From: Flavisolibacter ginsenosidimutans
Lineage (GTDB): Bacteria > Bacteroidota > Bacteroidia > Chitinophagales > Chitinophagaceae
Direction: 5' to 3'
Length of the DNA stretch: 64,000 nucleotides
NCBI RefSeq assembly: GCF_007970805.1
Contig: NZ_CP042433.1
Span: 2,604,001 to 2,668,000, forward strand
A program made the position numbers and the translations under genes. Positions 8,210 to 18,304 of this stretch are shown here, in pieces; the stretch's first letter is position 1; every line of letters begins with the position of its first letter. The notes below the pieces were generated by a model. The model saw nothing but the letters and a program-made list of their open reading frames with translations, was not told the DNA's origin and did not search any database.

Positions 8210-9103
8210 TCAACGATGATTGGAATAAAAATTAGGCAATACGGCATCCTGCAAGCGCCGGAGTTCCTCATCGGAAAGCATTGCCCCAACGGCTGCTACT
8301 GCCTCTTTTAATTGCGCTGACGTACGCATGCCCACCACGGCCGACGTAATTGCCGGATGACGCAAAACAAATTGCAGGGCCGTCTGCACCGCCCTTCTTT
8401 CTTCTGTTGAGAGATTCGCAAGGGCCTTTGCCGCTTCTTCAACTTCTTCGCCGCTGTGGTTTAAGTAAGGCTTCGCAGGCTTATCAACCAAAAGTCCTTG
8501 CGCAAGGCCGCCTCTTGCCAACACACCGATGTTCTTTTCCTGTAACAGGCCCAGGGTTTCTTCTTCGGGCCGCCGGTCAAGAAGACTGTATTGCGTCATT
8601 ACACTGACGATGTTGGAACGTTTGACCCACTCTCTGATCACATTCGGACGAATGGAAGAGATGCCGTAATAACGGATTTTGCCTTCTTGCTTCAATTGTT
8701 CAAAAGCTTCGATGGTTTCATCAATGGGGTCATCAAGTGTTCCGCCGTGCAATTGGTAAAGATCAATGCAATCCGTTTGCAATCGTTGCAGGCTTTTTTC
8801 AGCGCAGGCCAAGATATAATCCTTGCGCGGGTTCCAGGTCCAGCCGCTGCCGTCCGCCTTCCATTGGTTGCCGGCTTTGGAAGCAAGGATGACTTCTTTT
8901 CGTTTTTCTTTCAACGCCTTGCCTAAAAATTCTTCGTTGGCGCCTTTGTCGTACAAGTCGGCCGTGTCAAAAAAATTAATGCCCGCTTCGATGGCTTGTT
9001 GAACTACGGTTTCGTTTTCAGCCGCACCGGGTTTTAACGACATGCATCCAAAGCCAATGCGGCTGATGTGCAAATCCGACTTGCCCAAACGTTGATAATC
9101 CAT
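8210..9103 (-). CDS. Aldo/keto reductase
   Basis: A 297-residue aldo/keto reductase with a TIM-barrel fold and NADPH-dependent chemistry. Catalytic residues of the family are visible: Asp in FFDTADLYD, Tyr in the same motif, Lys in ILASKAGN and His in LYQLHGG. GYKIRYYGISS-type and AVVGMR segments near the C-terminus (here KIRYYGISS and SAVVGMRT) are the cofactor-binding parts. It follows mannonate dehydratase by 38 bp on the same strand, so it is probably co-transcribed and part of the xylan/uronate locus. A sugar aldehyde or keto-sugar is a likely substrate, but the exact reaction is unknown. Confidence 0.88.
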   Translation of the reverse strand: MDYQRLGKSDLHISRIGFGCMSLKPGAAENETVVQQAIEAGINFFDTADLYDKGANEEFLGKALKEKRKEVILASKAGNQWKADGSGWTWNPRKDYILACAEKSLQRLQTDCIDLYQLHGGTLDDPIDETIEAFEQLKQEGKIRYYGISSIRPNVIREWVKRSNIVSVMTQYSLLDRRPEEETLGLLQEKNIGVLARGGLAQGLLVDKPAKPYLNHSGEEVEEAAKALANLSTEERRAVQTALQFVLRHPAITSAVVGMRTSAQLKEAVAAVGAMLSDEELRRLQDAVLPNFYSNHR

Positions 9104-9141
9104 CGTTGTTATTTAGAAGAAAACAAAATGTTCCAGCCGTG

Positions 9142-10302
9142 TTATGACAAGTTTCTGCTGATGCCCAATTCAAGTCCGCGAAGTTCAGCCAGCCCTCGTA
9201 AACGGCCGATGGCGCTATAGCCCGGATAAGTTTTCTTTTTCAAATCATCCAGCATTTGATGTCCGTGGTCGGGACGCATGGGAATGGAGACATTCCGGTG
9301 CTTCATTACCTGCACAATTTCTTTCACAACCGCGTACATATCGGTGTCACCTGCAAGATGATCGGCTTCGTAAAAATTTCCTTCGGCGTCGCGTTTGGTG
9401 TTGCGCAGGTGCAGAAAGTGAATGGCATCGCCAAAACGTTTTACCATGCCCACCAAATCGTTGTCAGATCTTGCGCCGTACGAGCCGGTGCAAAAACACA
9501 GCCCGTTCGCCGGCGAAGGCGCGGCTGCCAACAGTTCGGCCGCATCCTGTTCGGTGCTCACAATGCGCGGCAAACCCAAAATCGGGTACGGCGGGTCATC
9601 GGGGTGAATGGCCATCTTTAAGCCAAGTTCCTCCGCTACCGGAATTACCTGTTGCAAAAAATAAAAAAGGTGTTCTTTAAGCTTCGCCGCATCAATGGCT
9701 GCGTATTCATCGAGGGCGGTTAAAATCTGTTCTTCGGTGAAGCGTTCTTCGCTGCCAGGTAGCCCCAAAAGCGCATTGCGATAAAGCGTTTCTTTCTCCT
9801 CCGCCGTCATATTCTCAAAACGCTGCTTTGCTTTTTCCACCTGCTCCGGCGTGTAATCACTTTCAGCGCTGGGACGTTTTAAAATAAACAAATCAAAGGC
9901 AACGAAGGCCGATTTTTCAAAATAAAGTGCCCTGCTTTTATCGGGCATTTCATAATTCACATCGGTGCGCATCCAGTCGAGAATAGGCATGAAGTTGTAC
10001 GTCACTACTTTTAATCCACACTGCGCCACGTTGCGCAAGCTTTGCTTGTAATTTTCGATGTGTTGTTGAAAAGCACTGGTTTGTTTTTTAATGTCTTCAC
10101 TCACGGGCAGCGATTCAATCACCGTCCACGTCATTCCCGCTTCTTCTACCTGCGCTTTGCGTTTGGAGATTTCTTCAACCGTCCAGATTTCACCAACGGG
10201 AACGTGGTGCAGGGCCGTTACAACGCCCGTGCATCCTGCTTGGCGTATGTCCCACAAACTTACCGGGTCGTTCGGCCCGTACCAACGCATGGTTTGTTCC
10301 AT
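9142..10302 (-). CDS. uxuA: Mannonate dehydratase
   Basis: A 386-residue UxuA, converting D-mannonate to 2-keto-3-deoxy-D-gluconate in the glucuronate pathway. It is a metal-dependent TIM-barrel enzyme. Recognised segments are [20 protein letters not shown] at the N-terminus, [52 protein letters not shown] and [10 protein letters not shown]. The start at 10302 (MEQTMRWYG) is chosen because it begins where the family begins; an ATG at 10317 is also possible but lies at the edge of a dispersed repeat. It acts on mannonate formed from xylan-derived glucuronate by uronate isomerase and a fructuronate/mannonate dehydrogenase. The SDR at 27239 may be that dehydrogenase; uronate isomerase is not in the window. 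Confidence 0.95.
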   Translation of the reverse strand: MEQTMRWYGPNDPVSLWDIRQAGCTGVVTALHHVPVGEIWTVEEISKRKAQVEEAGMTWTVIESLPVSEDIKKQTSAFQQHIENYKQSLRNVAQCGLKVVTYNFMPILDWMRTDVNYEMPDKSRALYFEKSAFVAFDLFILKRPSAESDYTPEQVEKAKQRFENMTAEEKETLYRNALLGLPGSEERFTEEQILTALDEYAAIDAAKLKEHLFYFLQQVIPVAEELGLKMAIHPDDPPYPILGLPRIVSTEQDAAELLAAAPSPANGLCFCTGSYGARSDNDLVGMVKRFGDAIHFLHLRNTKRDAEGNFYEADHLAGDTDMYAVVKEIVQVMKHRNVSIPMRPDHGHQMLDDLKKKTYPGYSAIGRLRGLAELRGLELGISRNLS

Positions 10303-10317
10303 TTGCATAAGAATCAT

Positions 10318-10397
10318 TTTTATGAACCAGAAGTTCGTCTATCCATTAAGCTGTCGTTGCGTCGCACTCTTGTGCGCTTTGTTCGCTATTGAGCTAC
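10318..10397 (+). repeat. Dispersed intergenic repeat, copy a
   Basis: First of five copies. It starts with TATGAACCAGAAG, contains the core TTGCGTCGCACTCTTGTGCG and ends near CTATTGAGC. It lies between uxuA and the GH3 gene and points against their transcription. CGCAC and GTGCG within the core can form a 5-bp hairpin with a TCTT loop. Confidence 0.8.
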
Positions 10398-10552
10398 AAA
10401 ATTCAAGAAAGCAAAAGTCCAAAAAGTTCTCCTTTTCTTGTTCACCCTTCTTGTCTTTTGTATCGCTGTAATTGGCAATTGTTGAACGGCAACATGAACG
10501 TTGAACGGAGCGTCGCAACGAACGTCCAATTGTTGCGCTGCGGCCGGTTTTA

Positions 10553-12883
10553 TCATTCCGTTACTTTCAACTTTACGTCCTGTGTTTTGTCCGACGATGT
10601 TCCCACCATGATCGTAAAATCGCCCGGTTCAACAATCCACTTCATGTCTTTATCGTAAAAGGACAAGGCTTCCGGGAAGATGCCAAACGTTACCTTCTTT
10701 GATTGCCCGGGCTCTAACCAAACCTTTTCAAAGCCCTTTAATTCCTTCACCGGTCTTGGCACGGAGGCATACTCGTCGCGAATGTAAAGTTGCACCACCT
10801 CCGCTCCTCTCCTGTTGCCTGTGTTTTTCACGTCAACGCTTACCGTTACTGTGCCGTTCTTTTTCATCGTTGACGAAGAAAGTTTTGGCGCACTGCAACT
10901 AAATGTTGTGTAACTCAAGCCGTGGCCGAAGGCAAACAATGGACTTACCTCAAAGCCCAAGTTATAGCCTCTGCGTGCCGACGGTTTGTAATTGTAATAA
11001 GCCGGAATGTGACCCACATCTCTTGGAAAACTAATCGGTAATTTTCCGCTTGGATTTACATCACCAAACAAAGCATCTACCATTGCGTAACCACCTTCCT
11101 GTCCTAAATACCAACACTGCATAACCGCCGGAACGGCATTCACCAAATTACCAATGCTCAAGGGCGGACCGCTATTGACAAAAGCACATGTTGGTTTGCC
11201 AACGGCCACTATTTCATTTACCAATTCGTTTTGCCCATTCAGTAATTCAAGCGTGGGCAAGTCACCCAAATGATTTGCAGCCCAACCTTCGCGGTTGGTG
11301 CTTTCGTTGCTGCCCACAAAAAGAACCACCACGTCCGCTTGCTTTGCAATTTCAACGGCTTCTTTAATGCGGGCATCGTTCTCCCTTCGCGGAACAAGGT
11401 TAATCGTATCAGCAAACCAGTTGTTCTTGTCCGTAATGCGAACGCCTTCGGCATACAAAACATTTATCTGCGAACCGTATTTTTCTTTCAGTGCTTGCAG
11501 CGGTGAAACGCAGGTACGCGGAATGCTGGCATAACCGCCCAGCAAACATTTGTCGGCGTTGGGCCCGATGAAGGCAATGGTTTTGATTTTCGTTTTATCG
11601 AGCGGCAGAAAATTGTTGTCGTTCTTTAACAAAACCATTGCTTCGGTTGCGGCTTTGTAAGCCACGGCCCGCTTGGCTTTGCTGCCTACAATTTCTTCGG
11701 CTTTTGTCGCGTCCACATAAGGATTTTCAAACAAGCCCAAACGGAATTTTGCCACAAGAACTTTCGTTACCGCATCGTCTAATTCCCTGGTTGTAATCTT
11801 TCCCGACACGACGTATTGTTTCAAATTTTCAAAGCCTTTTGAATCGGGTGTTTCAATGTCCACGCCGGCTTTAAAAGCAAGATAGCCGGCTTCGGCAACC
11901 GATGGCGTTACCTTGTGCAAGGTGCTTACATCGGGAATGGCGTAATAATCGGAAACCACGATGCCTTTGAAGCCCCACTCCTTTCGCAAAATATCGGTGA
12001 GCAAATATTTGTTGATGTGCGCCGGCAATCCCCAGAGTTCGTTGTAGGTTGCCATTACGTTCATGGCGCCTGCAAACTGCACGCAAGCTTTGAACGGTTT
12101 AAAGAAAATTTCTCTTGCGGTCCTTTCGTCAATGTTGCTCGGCGCCACGTTGTTGCCGCCTTCGCTTTGTCCGTGCACGCCAAAATGTTTGAGCGTTGCG
12201 GCCACGTTGTTCTTACCCAGATAAACACCGTCGCCCTGATAAGCTCTTACCTGCGCCATTGCCAACCGCGAAATAAGGTAAGGGTCCTCGCCCATCGTTT
12301 CTTCCGTGCGCCCCCAACGAGGGTCACGTACCACGTCAACAACCGGCGCAAGAACTTGCTGCCCGCCGCGTGCCCGCACTTCTTCGGCCACGTTTGTATA
12401 GATTTCGGACATCAATCCTTCGTTCCAGGAACTCGCCAAACCCATTGGTACCGGGAACACCGTGGCGTCGCGGGTTTGCTGACCGTGAAGACTTTCTTCG
12501 TGTACCATCACCGGAATGCCGAGCCTTGTCTTCTCTACAAAAAAGTGTTGCACTTTGTTGTACAGTTCCGCTGCTTGCCGCGGATGAAAGCCCAGTGAAT
12601 TTGGTCCGGCTTCTTCGTTCAACCGCGCAAATTCTCCCAAACCGTTTTTTAAAAGAGGCGCTGCTTTTGCCTCGTCAAAATTCCCGGCGCCGTCAATAAA
12701 GGTTGACTTTGCCTGCCAGATGCATTGCAGTTGCATCAGCTTTTCGTCAACGGTCATGCGGCCTACTAAATCTTTAGCTCTTGCTTCTGGCAAAAGCGCT
12801 TTGTTTTTGTACAAAGGCTGTTGTGCGTTTGCCGCTGTGACAAAAAAAAGAGTTACAAGAAAAATGATTTTTTGCACCGTCAT
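10553..12883 (-). CDS. GH3 beta-xylosidase/beta-glucosidase, exported
   Basis: A 776-residue glycoside hydrolase family 3 enzyme. It has a signal peptide ending near AANAQQ, then the TIM-barrel domain (RMTVDEKLMQLQ, RDPRWGRTEETMGEDPYL, AATLKHFGVHG) with nucleophile Asp312 in GIVVSDYYA. The alpha/beta sandwich domain (NDNNFLPLD, FIGPNADKCLLGGY) and a C-terminal FnIII-like domain (FGHGLSYTTF, VQLYIRDEYASVPRPVKELKGF) follow. GH3 members of xylan loci remove xylose or glucose from non-reducing ends of short oligosaccharides, mostly in the periplasm. The start at 12883 gives a clean signal peptide; the open frame extends further to 12979 without one. The preceding symporter gene ends in a terminator, so GH3 probably has its own promoter. 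Confidence 0.93.
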   Translation of the reverse strand: MTVQKIIFLVTLFFVTAANAQQPLYKNKALLPEARAKDLVGRMTVDEKLMQLQCIWQAKSTFIDGAGNFDEAKAAPLLKNGLGEFARLNEEAGPNSLGFHPRQAAELYNKVQHFFVEKTRLGIPVMVHEESLHGQQTRDATVFPVPMGLASSWNEGLMSEIYTNVAEEVRARGGQQVLAPVVDVVRDPRWGRTEETMGEDPYLISRLAMAQVRAYQGDGVYLGKNNVAATLKHFGVHGQSEGGNNVAPSNIDERTAREIFFKPFKACVQFAGAMNVMATYNELWGLPAHINKYLLTDILRKEWGFKGIVVSDYYAIPDVSTLHKVTPSVAEAGYLAFKAGVDIETPDSKGFENLKQYVVSGKITTRELDDAVTKVLVAKFRLGLFENPYVDATKAEEIVGSKAKRAVAYKAATEAMVLLKNDNNFLPLDKTKIKTIAFIGPNADKCLLGGYASIPRTCVSPLQALKEKYGSQINVLYAEGVRITDKNNWFADTINLVPRRENDARIKEAVEIAKQADVVVLFVGSNESTNREGWAANHLGDLPTLELLNGQNELVNEIVAVGKPTCAFVNSGPPLSIGNLVNAVPAVMQCWYLGQEGGYAMVDALFGDVNPSGKLPISFPRDVGHIPAYYNYKPSARRGYNLGFEVSPLFAFGHGLSYTTFSCSAPKLSSSTMKKNGTVTVSVDVKNTGNRRGAEVVQLYIRDEYASVPRPVKELKGFEKVWLEPGQSKKVTFGIFPEALSFYDKDMKWIVEPGDFTIMVGTSSDKTQDVKLKVTE

Positions 12884-12993
12884 GGTCCTTCTTTTAGCAA
12901 TTAAAAATTTTACATGCTGATGTTGTGTCGTTTTCAATTTGGTTATACGGCATTTGCTTTCATTCGGTTCGCAATCCATTCATCGCAAACAAA

Positions 12994-13024
12994 ACAAAAG
13001 CTGCTTGGTAAGGGCAGCTTTTGT
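12994..13024 (-). terminator. Terminator after the sodium/sugar symporter
   Basis: ACAAAAGCTGC (12994-13004) pairs with its complement at 13014-13024 over 11 bp. It lies 23 bp after the stop of the symporter gene. Confidence 0.75.
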
Positions 13025-13047
13025 GAACGCAACTATTTCAAATGAGC

Positions 13048-14844
13048 TTACCAGAACTTGGCGTAAATCGCCGTCAGGATTAGCACCGTCGTTACGATCA
13101 TGGCAACAACCGATGGTTTCAACTTGAACATCTGCCTGTCGAGGACAAAGGCTTTCGGATTCACTCTTGGTCCGGCAAGGCTAATGCTCACCATCACAAG
13201 CATGGTAAAGAAAAAGGCCCAGCCCATGTTGATGAGGAAAGGAATGCGCCAAACCTGCTTTCCGTCCTCAATGGTTGGAAAGGCCGTGTACAAAAGCGTT
13301 TCGTGACCGAACAGGGGCACCGCATAAAGCTTGAAGAAGATGGACATTGCCAAACCGGTTAACAAGCCCGCCACTGCCGCCGCACCGGTCGTACGTTTCC
13401 AGAACATGCCGAGAATGAACATGGCAAACACGCCTGGAGAAATAAAGCCGGTGTATTCCTGAATAAACGTAAAACCGCCTTTGCCGCCAATGCCTAAAAA
13501 ATCTTTCCATTCGAAAACAATGGCGAGAATAATGGCAACAAGCGCAACAATTCTTCCGGTCCACACCATTTGTTTCTCATCGCTGTCCGTCGTTTTTTCT
13601 ACGTGCGCCGTGCCGGCTTCCGCCGCTACGGCCCTTGCCGTGTTGGCGGCGTGTATGTCATGCTTCTTGAAATACTTCATGTAAATGTCCAGCGTGAAGA
13701 TGGTGCCGATGCTGTTCAACTTACCGGCAAGCGAAGCCACAATAGCCGCTGTCAATGCAGCAATGGCCAGGCCTTTCAAACCCGATGGTAAAAAGCCAAG
13801 AATGGCGGAGTACGCATCGTCCATTCCCCGCAGGCCCGGAAGGTTTCCGCTGGTGTGCAACACGTAAGCCGCAATGCCCGGAAGCATCACAATGATGGGC
13901 ATCATGAGCTTTAAAAAACCGGCAAACAAAATGCCTTTGCGGGCCGTTTGCAAATCGGCGCCCAAAGCCCGTTGCGTGATGTATTGGTTGCAACCCCAGT
14001 AGTTTAGGTTCACAATCCATTGCCCGGCAAAATACATGGTGATGCCGGGGAGAATCAGGTATTTATCAATGGTGTTTTGCGCCGCCACGTCGCCCCCGGT
14101 TGCAGCACTCACGGTGGCCGCATCGGGCTTGGGCAAAATCATTTTAAAATGCTCGGGCGAATGTTGCATCAGCGTTTTAAAACCGGCAATCGCGTCTCTG
14201 CCCAAACCAAATTTTTCACTCACAATCGTCAAGGCAAAATAGATGGTGGCAAAACCACCGATGATGAGAACCGCTACTTGAATTACGTCGGTGTAACCGA
14301 TCACCTTCATGCCGCCGAGTGTGATGATGAGCGCAAACACCGCAAGTGCCAGCATTACCGTGTGTAAATATTCCGGACCAATTAAACCGCTGATGGCAAT
14401 GGCACCGAGATAGAGAATAGAAGTAAGATTGACAAACACGTACAACAAGAGCCAGAAGATGGCCATAATTAAAGACACCGTTTCGTTGTAGCGTGTCTTC
14501 AAGAACTGCGGCATGGTGTAGATGCGGTTCTTTAAATATACCGGCATAAACCACACGGCAATGATGATCAGTGCCAGCGCCGCAAGCCATTCATAAGCCG
14601 CAACCGAAATGCCCACAAAATAACCGTTGCCCGACATGCCGATGAATTGTTCGGCAGAAATGTTGGAGGCAATCAATGAAGCGCCGATGGCCCACCAGGT
14701 CAACGAACCTTCGGCTAAAAAGTAATCGTGCGATGCCGTAACGGCGGCCTTTTTCTTTTTGTTGTAAACCCAGTAACCATAAGAAGCGACAATGACGAAG
14801 TAAACGAGGAAAACAATGAAGTCAATTGGTTGGAGGCTGTTCAT
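13048..14844 (-). CDS. Sodium/solute symporter (SSS family), probable xylose importer
   Basis: A 598-residue inner-membrane protein with about 14 hydrophobic segments, beginning with PIDFIVFLVYFVIVASYGYWV. The N-terminal region contains the SSS-family ASNISAEQFIGMSG and GYTDVIQVAVLIIGG, and TAAIVASLAGKLNSIGTIFTLDIY in the middle matches the sodium/sugar cotransporter branch. A hydrophilic loop of about 45 residues near residue 400 (HDIHAANTARAVAAEAGTAH) is an insert. It lies 138 bp downstream of xylose isomerase on the same strand. Xylose as substrate is an inference from this position; other pentoses or xylo-oligosaccharides are possible. Confidence 0.88.
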   Translation of the reverse strand: MNSLQPIDFIVFLVYFVIVASYGYWVYNKKKKAAVTASHDYFLAEGSLTWWAIGASLIASNISAEQFIGMSGNGYFVGISVAAYEWLAALALIIIAVWFMPVYLKNRIYTMPQFLKTRYNETVSLIMAIFWLLLYVFVNLTSILYLGAIAISGLIGPEYLHTVMLALAVFALIITLGGMKVIGYTDVIQVAVLIIGGFATIYFALTIVSEKFGLGRDAIAGFKTLMQHSPEHFKMILPKPDAATVSAATGGDVAAQNTIDKYLILPGITMYFAGQWIVNLNYWGCNQYITQRALGADLQTARKGILFAGFLKLMMPIIVMLPGIAAYVLHTSGNLPGLRGMDDAYSAILGFLPSGLKGLAIAALTAAIVASLAGKLNSIGTIFTLDIYMKYFKKHDIHAANTARAVAAEAGTAHVEKTTDSDEKQMVWTGRIVALVAIILAIVFEWKDFLGIGGKGGFTFIQEYTGFISPGVFAMFILGMFWKRTTGAAAVAGLLTGLAMSIFFKLYAVPLFGHETLLYTAFPTIEDGKQVWRIPFLINMGWAFFFTMLVMVSISLAGPRVNPKAFVLDRQMFKLKPSVVAMIVTTVLILTAIYAKFW

Positions 14845-14937
14845 TTAGCTTGTTTAAGTGACGAATATAATCAGATGCGGTTAAAGTTTTGCGCCGCACC
14901 GTCATGCTCTTTTATGCTCCTGACAAACCTATTTTTT

Positions 14938-14974
14938 AAAAGGTGAAGACCGCTGTAAAACGGCTTCACCTTTT
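14938..14974 (-). terminator. Terminator after xylA
   Basis: AAAAGGTGAAG (14938-14948) pairs with CTTCACCTTTT (14964-14974) and the stem is extended by CCG/CGG with a bulge. It lies just downstream of the xylA stop and is followed on the minus strand by TTTTAAAAAAT. Confidence 0.8.
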
Positions 14975-14982
14975 GTTATCGT

Positions 14983-16311
14983 TTAGATATACCAGTTGAT
15001 GATGTTCTCCAACCATTCTTGCCGGCCGCTTTTGATTTCGGGCTCACCTTGTTCGATGGCGTATTGGCGCAGGTCTTCCAGCGATAATTTACCCCCTTCA
15101 AATTCTTTCCCCTTGCCGCTGTCGAAGCTTGCGTAGCGCTCCTGCCTGAATTTTTTGTACCCGGAATGTTGAAGAATTTTATCCGCCGCAATCAAGGCTC
15201 TGGCAAACGTGTCCATGCCGCCGATGTGCGCAAAAAACAAGTCTTCCACGTCGGTCGAATTTCTTCTGATTTTCGCGTCGAAGTTGACGCCCCCGCCCTG
15301 CAGGCCACCGGCTTCCAAAAACACCAGCATGGCTTCGGTGAGTTCGTTCAGGTTGTTTGGGAATTGATCGGTGTCCCAACCGTTTTGGTAATCGCCCCGG
15401 TTCGCGTCCACACTTCCCAACACACCGTTGTCCGCCGCCGCTTGCAGTTCGTGTTGAAACGTGTGACCGGCAAGGGTTGCGTGGTTGACTTCGATGTTGA
15501 TCTTGAAATCACCAAGCAGATCATACTGCCGAAGGAAGCCCACCACGGTTTCCACGTCGTAATCGTATTGGTGCTTGCTGGGTTCGGCAGGCTTGGGTTC
15601 AATGAAGAAAGTGCCCTTGAAGCCTTGCTTTCGGGCGTAGTCTTTCGCGGTGTGAAGAAACCTCGCGAAGTGTTCTTTCTCCCGCCTCATGTCGGTGTTC
15701 AAAAGCGTCATGTAGCCTTCTCTCCCGCCCCAAAAAACATAAGCCTCGCCGCCCAAGGCAATCGTTGCATCCAGCGCCGCTTTTACTTGCGCCGCACCGT
15801 GCGAGAGCACGTGAAAATCAGGGTTGGTGGACGCGCCGTTCATGTAGCGCTTGTGCGAAAACAGGTTGGCCGTGCCCCACAAGAGCTTTACGCCGGTTTC
15901 GGCTTGTTTTTGTTTTAAGTAATCCGTTACGGCTTGCAGGCGTTTATCGTTGTCGTTGATGTCGTCGGTATAATCCACAACGTCTACATCGTGAAAGCAG
16001 TAATAGGGCAAGCTCATTTTGGTGATGAATTCAAAAGCCGCATCGGCTTTGGCGTACGCTCTTTCAAGCGGGTCGCCGGACGCATCCCAGGGAAAGATGT
16101 GCGTGGGGCCGCCGAAAGGATCGGTGCCGGCCGCGTTAAACGAATGCCAGTAAGCACAGGCAAATTTGAAATGTTCTTTCAGCGTTTTGCCCGCCACCAC
16201 TTTGTTCTCGTCGTACCAGCGAAAGGCAAAGGGATTGTCGCTTTCAACACCCTCGTATCTCACCTGCGGAATATTCTTGAAGTACTGTTTGGTTTCTGTT
16301 GCTGCTACCAT
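14983..16311 (-). CDS. xylA: Xylose isomerase
   Basis: A 442-residue class II xylose isomerase, converting D-xylose to D-xylulose in the cytoplasm. Landmarks are [20 protein letters not shown], the catalytic His107 and Asp110 in [79 protein letters not shown] and [18 protein letters not shown], the latter carrying metal ligands. It lies 17 bp after xylulokinase and forms an operon with it that ends in the terminator at 14938-14974. It takes the xylose released by the GH3 enzymes of the locus. Confidence 0.98.
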   Translation of the reverse strand: MVAATETKQYFKNIPQVRYEGVESDNPFAFRWYDENKVVAGKTLKEHFKFACAYWHSFNAAGTDPFGGPTHIFPWDASGDPLERAYAKADAAFEFITKMSLPYYCFHDVDVVDYTDDINDNDKRLQAVTDYLKQKQAETGVKLLWGTANLFSHKRYMNGASTNPDFHVLSHGAAQVKAALDATIALGGEAYVFWGGREGYMTLLNTDMRREKEHFARFLHTAKDYARKQGFKGTFFIEPKPAEPSKHQYDYDVETVVGFLRQYDLLGDFKINIEVNHATLAGHTFQHELQAAADNGVLGSVDANRGDYQNGWDTDQFPNNLNELTEAMLVFLEAGGLQGGGVNFDAKIRRNSTDVEDLFFAHIGGMDTFARALIAADKILQHSGYKKFRQERYASFDSGKGKEFEGGKLSLEDLRQYAIEQGEPEIKSGRQEWLENIINWYI

Positions 16312-16328
16312 GATGATTGATTTATCGG

Positions 16329-17837
16329 TTACACGTTTATTGAATGAATTTCCCTGGTTGTTTTCACTTGCGCTTCCAGCAGGCTTTTCCAGTCTTCGTA
16401 AAGCGATTGGTGCGGCGAATTTCGAGAAGGCGTAATCGTTTTCAACGGCTTGCGGCTTGCGAAGGCATCTTCAGGATTTGAATAGAAACCAATGCCCACA
16501 CCCGCACCCAAAGCCGCACCGATGCTGCCATCGGTTTGGTAAAGTTCTACCGAAACTTCCGTTGCATCAACAAAGGATTGTGCAAACACGCCGCTTAAAA
16601 AAAGATTGGCTTTGCCCGCACGAATAATGGTCGGGTTCATGCCGTTTTCCCGCATGATGTCAAGGCCGTAACGAAACGCAAAAGCAATGCCTTCCTGTGC
16701 GGCGCGAACGAGATGTCCTGTGCCGTGCACGTTAAAGTCGAGATTGTGAAAATGCGCACCAACGGTTTTGTTGTTCAACATGCGTTCGGCGCCGTTGCCA
16801 AAGGGAAGCATGAACAAACCGTTAGAGCCGGCCGCAATTTTTTGCGCTTCGGTATTGAGGCTTTCGTATGAATGATTTGCACCGATCATGGCCCGCATCC
16901 AGCGGTTAAAAATGCCGCAACCGTTGATGCACAACAACACGCCGGTTCTCGTTTTGCCGCTTTCATAATTAACGTGTGCAAACGAATTGATGCGGGATTG
17001 TTTATCGTAATTCAAACCATCGCTCACACCGTAAATAACACCGGATGTTCCGGCAGTGGCGGCCACTTCGCCGGGATTTAAAACATTCAGGGAAAAAGCG
17101 TTGTTTGGCTGGTCGCCGGCTTTGTACGCAACGGGAATATTGGGCGTTAAGGACAAGCGTTCTGCTACGCTTTCCTTTAGGTTGCCGTGTGAAGAAAACA
17201 GCGGTTGAAGAGTAGGAATGAGCAACGCATTAAAGCCGAAATAATCCATCACATCTTGCGACAAATCGTTCCGCTGAAAATCCCAAAAGATGCCTTCAGA
17301 CAAAGCCGAAACCGTTGTTGTTGTTTCGCCGGTCAGTTTCATCGCAATGAAATCACCGGGTAATAAAATTTTATGGATGTGGCTGTAAATCTCCGGTTCG
17401 TGTTCTTTTACCCACGCAAGTTTTGACGCGGTAAAATTTCCGGGTGAATTAAGCAAGTGTGATAAACATTTTTCCTCGCCAATGGCGTCAAAGGCTTTGT
17501 TGCCGATTTCCACCGCACGGCCATCGCACCAGATGATGGCATTGCGCAAAACATTTTGGTCTTTGTCAACCAACACAAGCCCGTGCATTTGATACGCAAT
17601 GCCAATGGCTTTAACCTCCTTCGGATTGTAAGTGCCTGTTGCGTTGCATTTTAAAATTGCCTGGCAAGCATAGTCCCACCACAGTTCCGGGCTTTGTTCG
17701 GCCCAGCCGGTTTGCGGCGCAAGAATGTCGGCTTCCGTTTCAGGGTAGTGTGACGACGCAATGCATTGCCCGGTTGCGCCGTCAACAACGGAAACCTTTA
17801 CCGACGATGTACCCAAATCAATTCCCAAGAATAACAT
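16329..17837 (-). CDS. xylB: Xylulokinase
   Basis: A 502-residue FGGY-family carbohydrate kinase, phosphorylating D-xylulose to D-xylulose 5-phosphate for the pentose phosphate pathway. The N-terminal nucleotide-binding fold starts with [17 protein letters not shown]. The segments GQMHG-like [10 protein letters not shown] and [10 protein letters not shown] bind the sugar, [10 protein letters not shown] carries the probable catalytic Asp, and [12 protein letters not shown] and [21 protein letters not shown] complete the C-terminal fold. The length is usual for the family. Gene order xylB-xylA with a 17-bp gap indicates one transcript. The upstream 120 bp to the xylanase relic should hold the promoter. 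Confidence 0.96.
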   Translation of the reverse strand: MLFLGIDLGTSSVKVSVVDGATGQCIASSHYPETEADILAPQTGWAEQSPELWWDYACQAILKCNATGTYNPKEVKAIGIAYQMHGLVLVDKDQNVLRNAIIWCDGRAVEIGNKAFDAIGEEKCLSHLLNSPGNFTASKLAWVKEHEPEIYSHIHKILLPGDFIAMKLTGETTTTVSALSEGIFWDFQRNDLSQDVMDYFGFNALLIPTLQPLFSSHGNLKESVAERLSLTPNIPVAYKAGDQPNNAFSLNVLNPGEVAATAGTSGVIYGVSDGLNYDKQSRINSFAHVNYESGKTRTGVLLCINGCGIFNRWMRAMIGANHSYESLNTEAQKIAAGSNGLFMLPFGNGAERMLNNKTVGAHFHNLDFNVHGTGHLVRAAQEGIAFAFRYGLDIMRENGMNPTIIRAGKANLFLSGVFAQSFVDATEVSVELYQTDGSIGAALGAGVGIGFYSNPEDAFASRKPLKTITPSRNSPHQSLYEDWKSLLEAQVKTTREIHSINV

Positions 17838-17960
17838 GCTTCAAATTGTGTTGTCTGCCGACCAATTTTACAAAGGTCAAAGCAGAACGATGACAAAAAT
17901 TTTTAAGCAAGGAAAGAGAGGACAAGAATAAACGCTCTCTCGTGCTTCGTTTCGGTTCAA

Positions 17961-18196
17961 TCATTTGTCGTCTTTGAATGCCTGCAACAAACTGATGTAA
18001 GCCGCGTTGTTATAAAACAGGTTCGAAACAACGGCAAAACCAACCGGTACCGTAGCGGCTCCTTTTAAGCCAGTGGCGGTAGCCGCCAGAGGCGTCACAG
18101 GCATAACCGGTATTGGCGCAGACGAGTCATTTTTTTTCAAAACGCAATGATGCTAATGAAAATAACGGCGAGAAAACGAACCCCGTATCGCTTCAT
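17961..18196 (-). pseudogene. N-terminal relic of a GH10 xylanase lipoprotein
   Basis: Two frames joined by a one-base frameshift. From ATG at 18196 the first frame gives MKRYGVRFLAVIFISIIAF, a typical lipoprotein signal, then stops at TGA. Adding one base there (TGC in place of T-G before the run of eight A) restores F-C-K-K-N-D-S-S, a lipobox cysteine. The second frame then continues as APIPVMPVTPLAATATGLKG, AATVPVGFAVVSNLF and YNNAAYISLLQAFKDDK before a stop at 17961. This resembles the start of GH10 catalytic domains; the intact GH10 of this window reads GLKDYY...FPIGVAVSPRALKT at the same place. No further GH10 sequence follows, so about 85 percent of the gene is lost. It lies between susD and xylB on their strand. 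Confidence 0.65.
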
Positions 18197-18245
18197 GCTT
18201 TTCGTGATGGTGATAAAATGAGTTGTCCGAAAATTTGTTTTGGAA

Positions 18246-18277
18246 AACAGGAAGGATGAATTTTCATCCTTCCTGTT
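18246..18277 (-). terminator. Terminator after susD
   Basis: An almost loop-free 14-bp stem (AACAGGAAGGATGA with its complement) lies 28 bp after the susD stop. On the minus strand a T-rich stretch follows. It separates susCD from the xylanase relic. Confidence 0.85.
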
Positions 18278-18304
18278 GGCTGCTATTGTGAGAAACGAAC
18301 ATGA

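Noticed and set aside
7974..8213. 79-codon minus-strand frame
   Set aside because: It runs straight through the tRNA-Lys gene and its terminator; the frame is incidental.
14216..14590. Frames antisense or out of phase within the symporter, GH3 and SusC genes
   Set aside because: They follow from codon bias of the real genes; none carries a recognised motif or its own start context.
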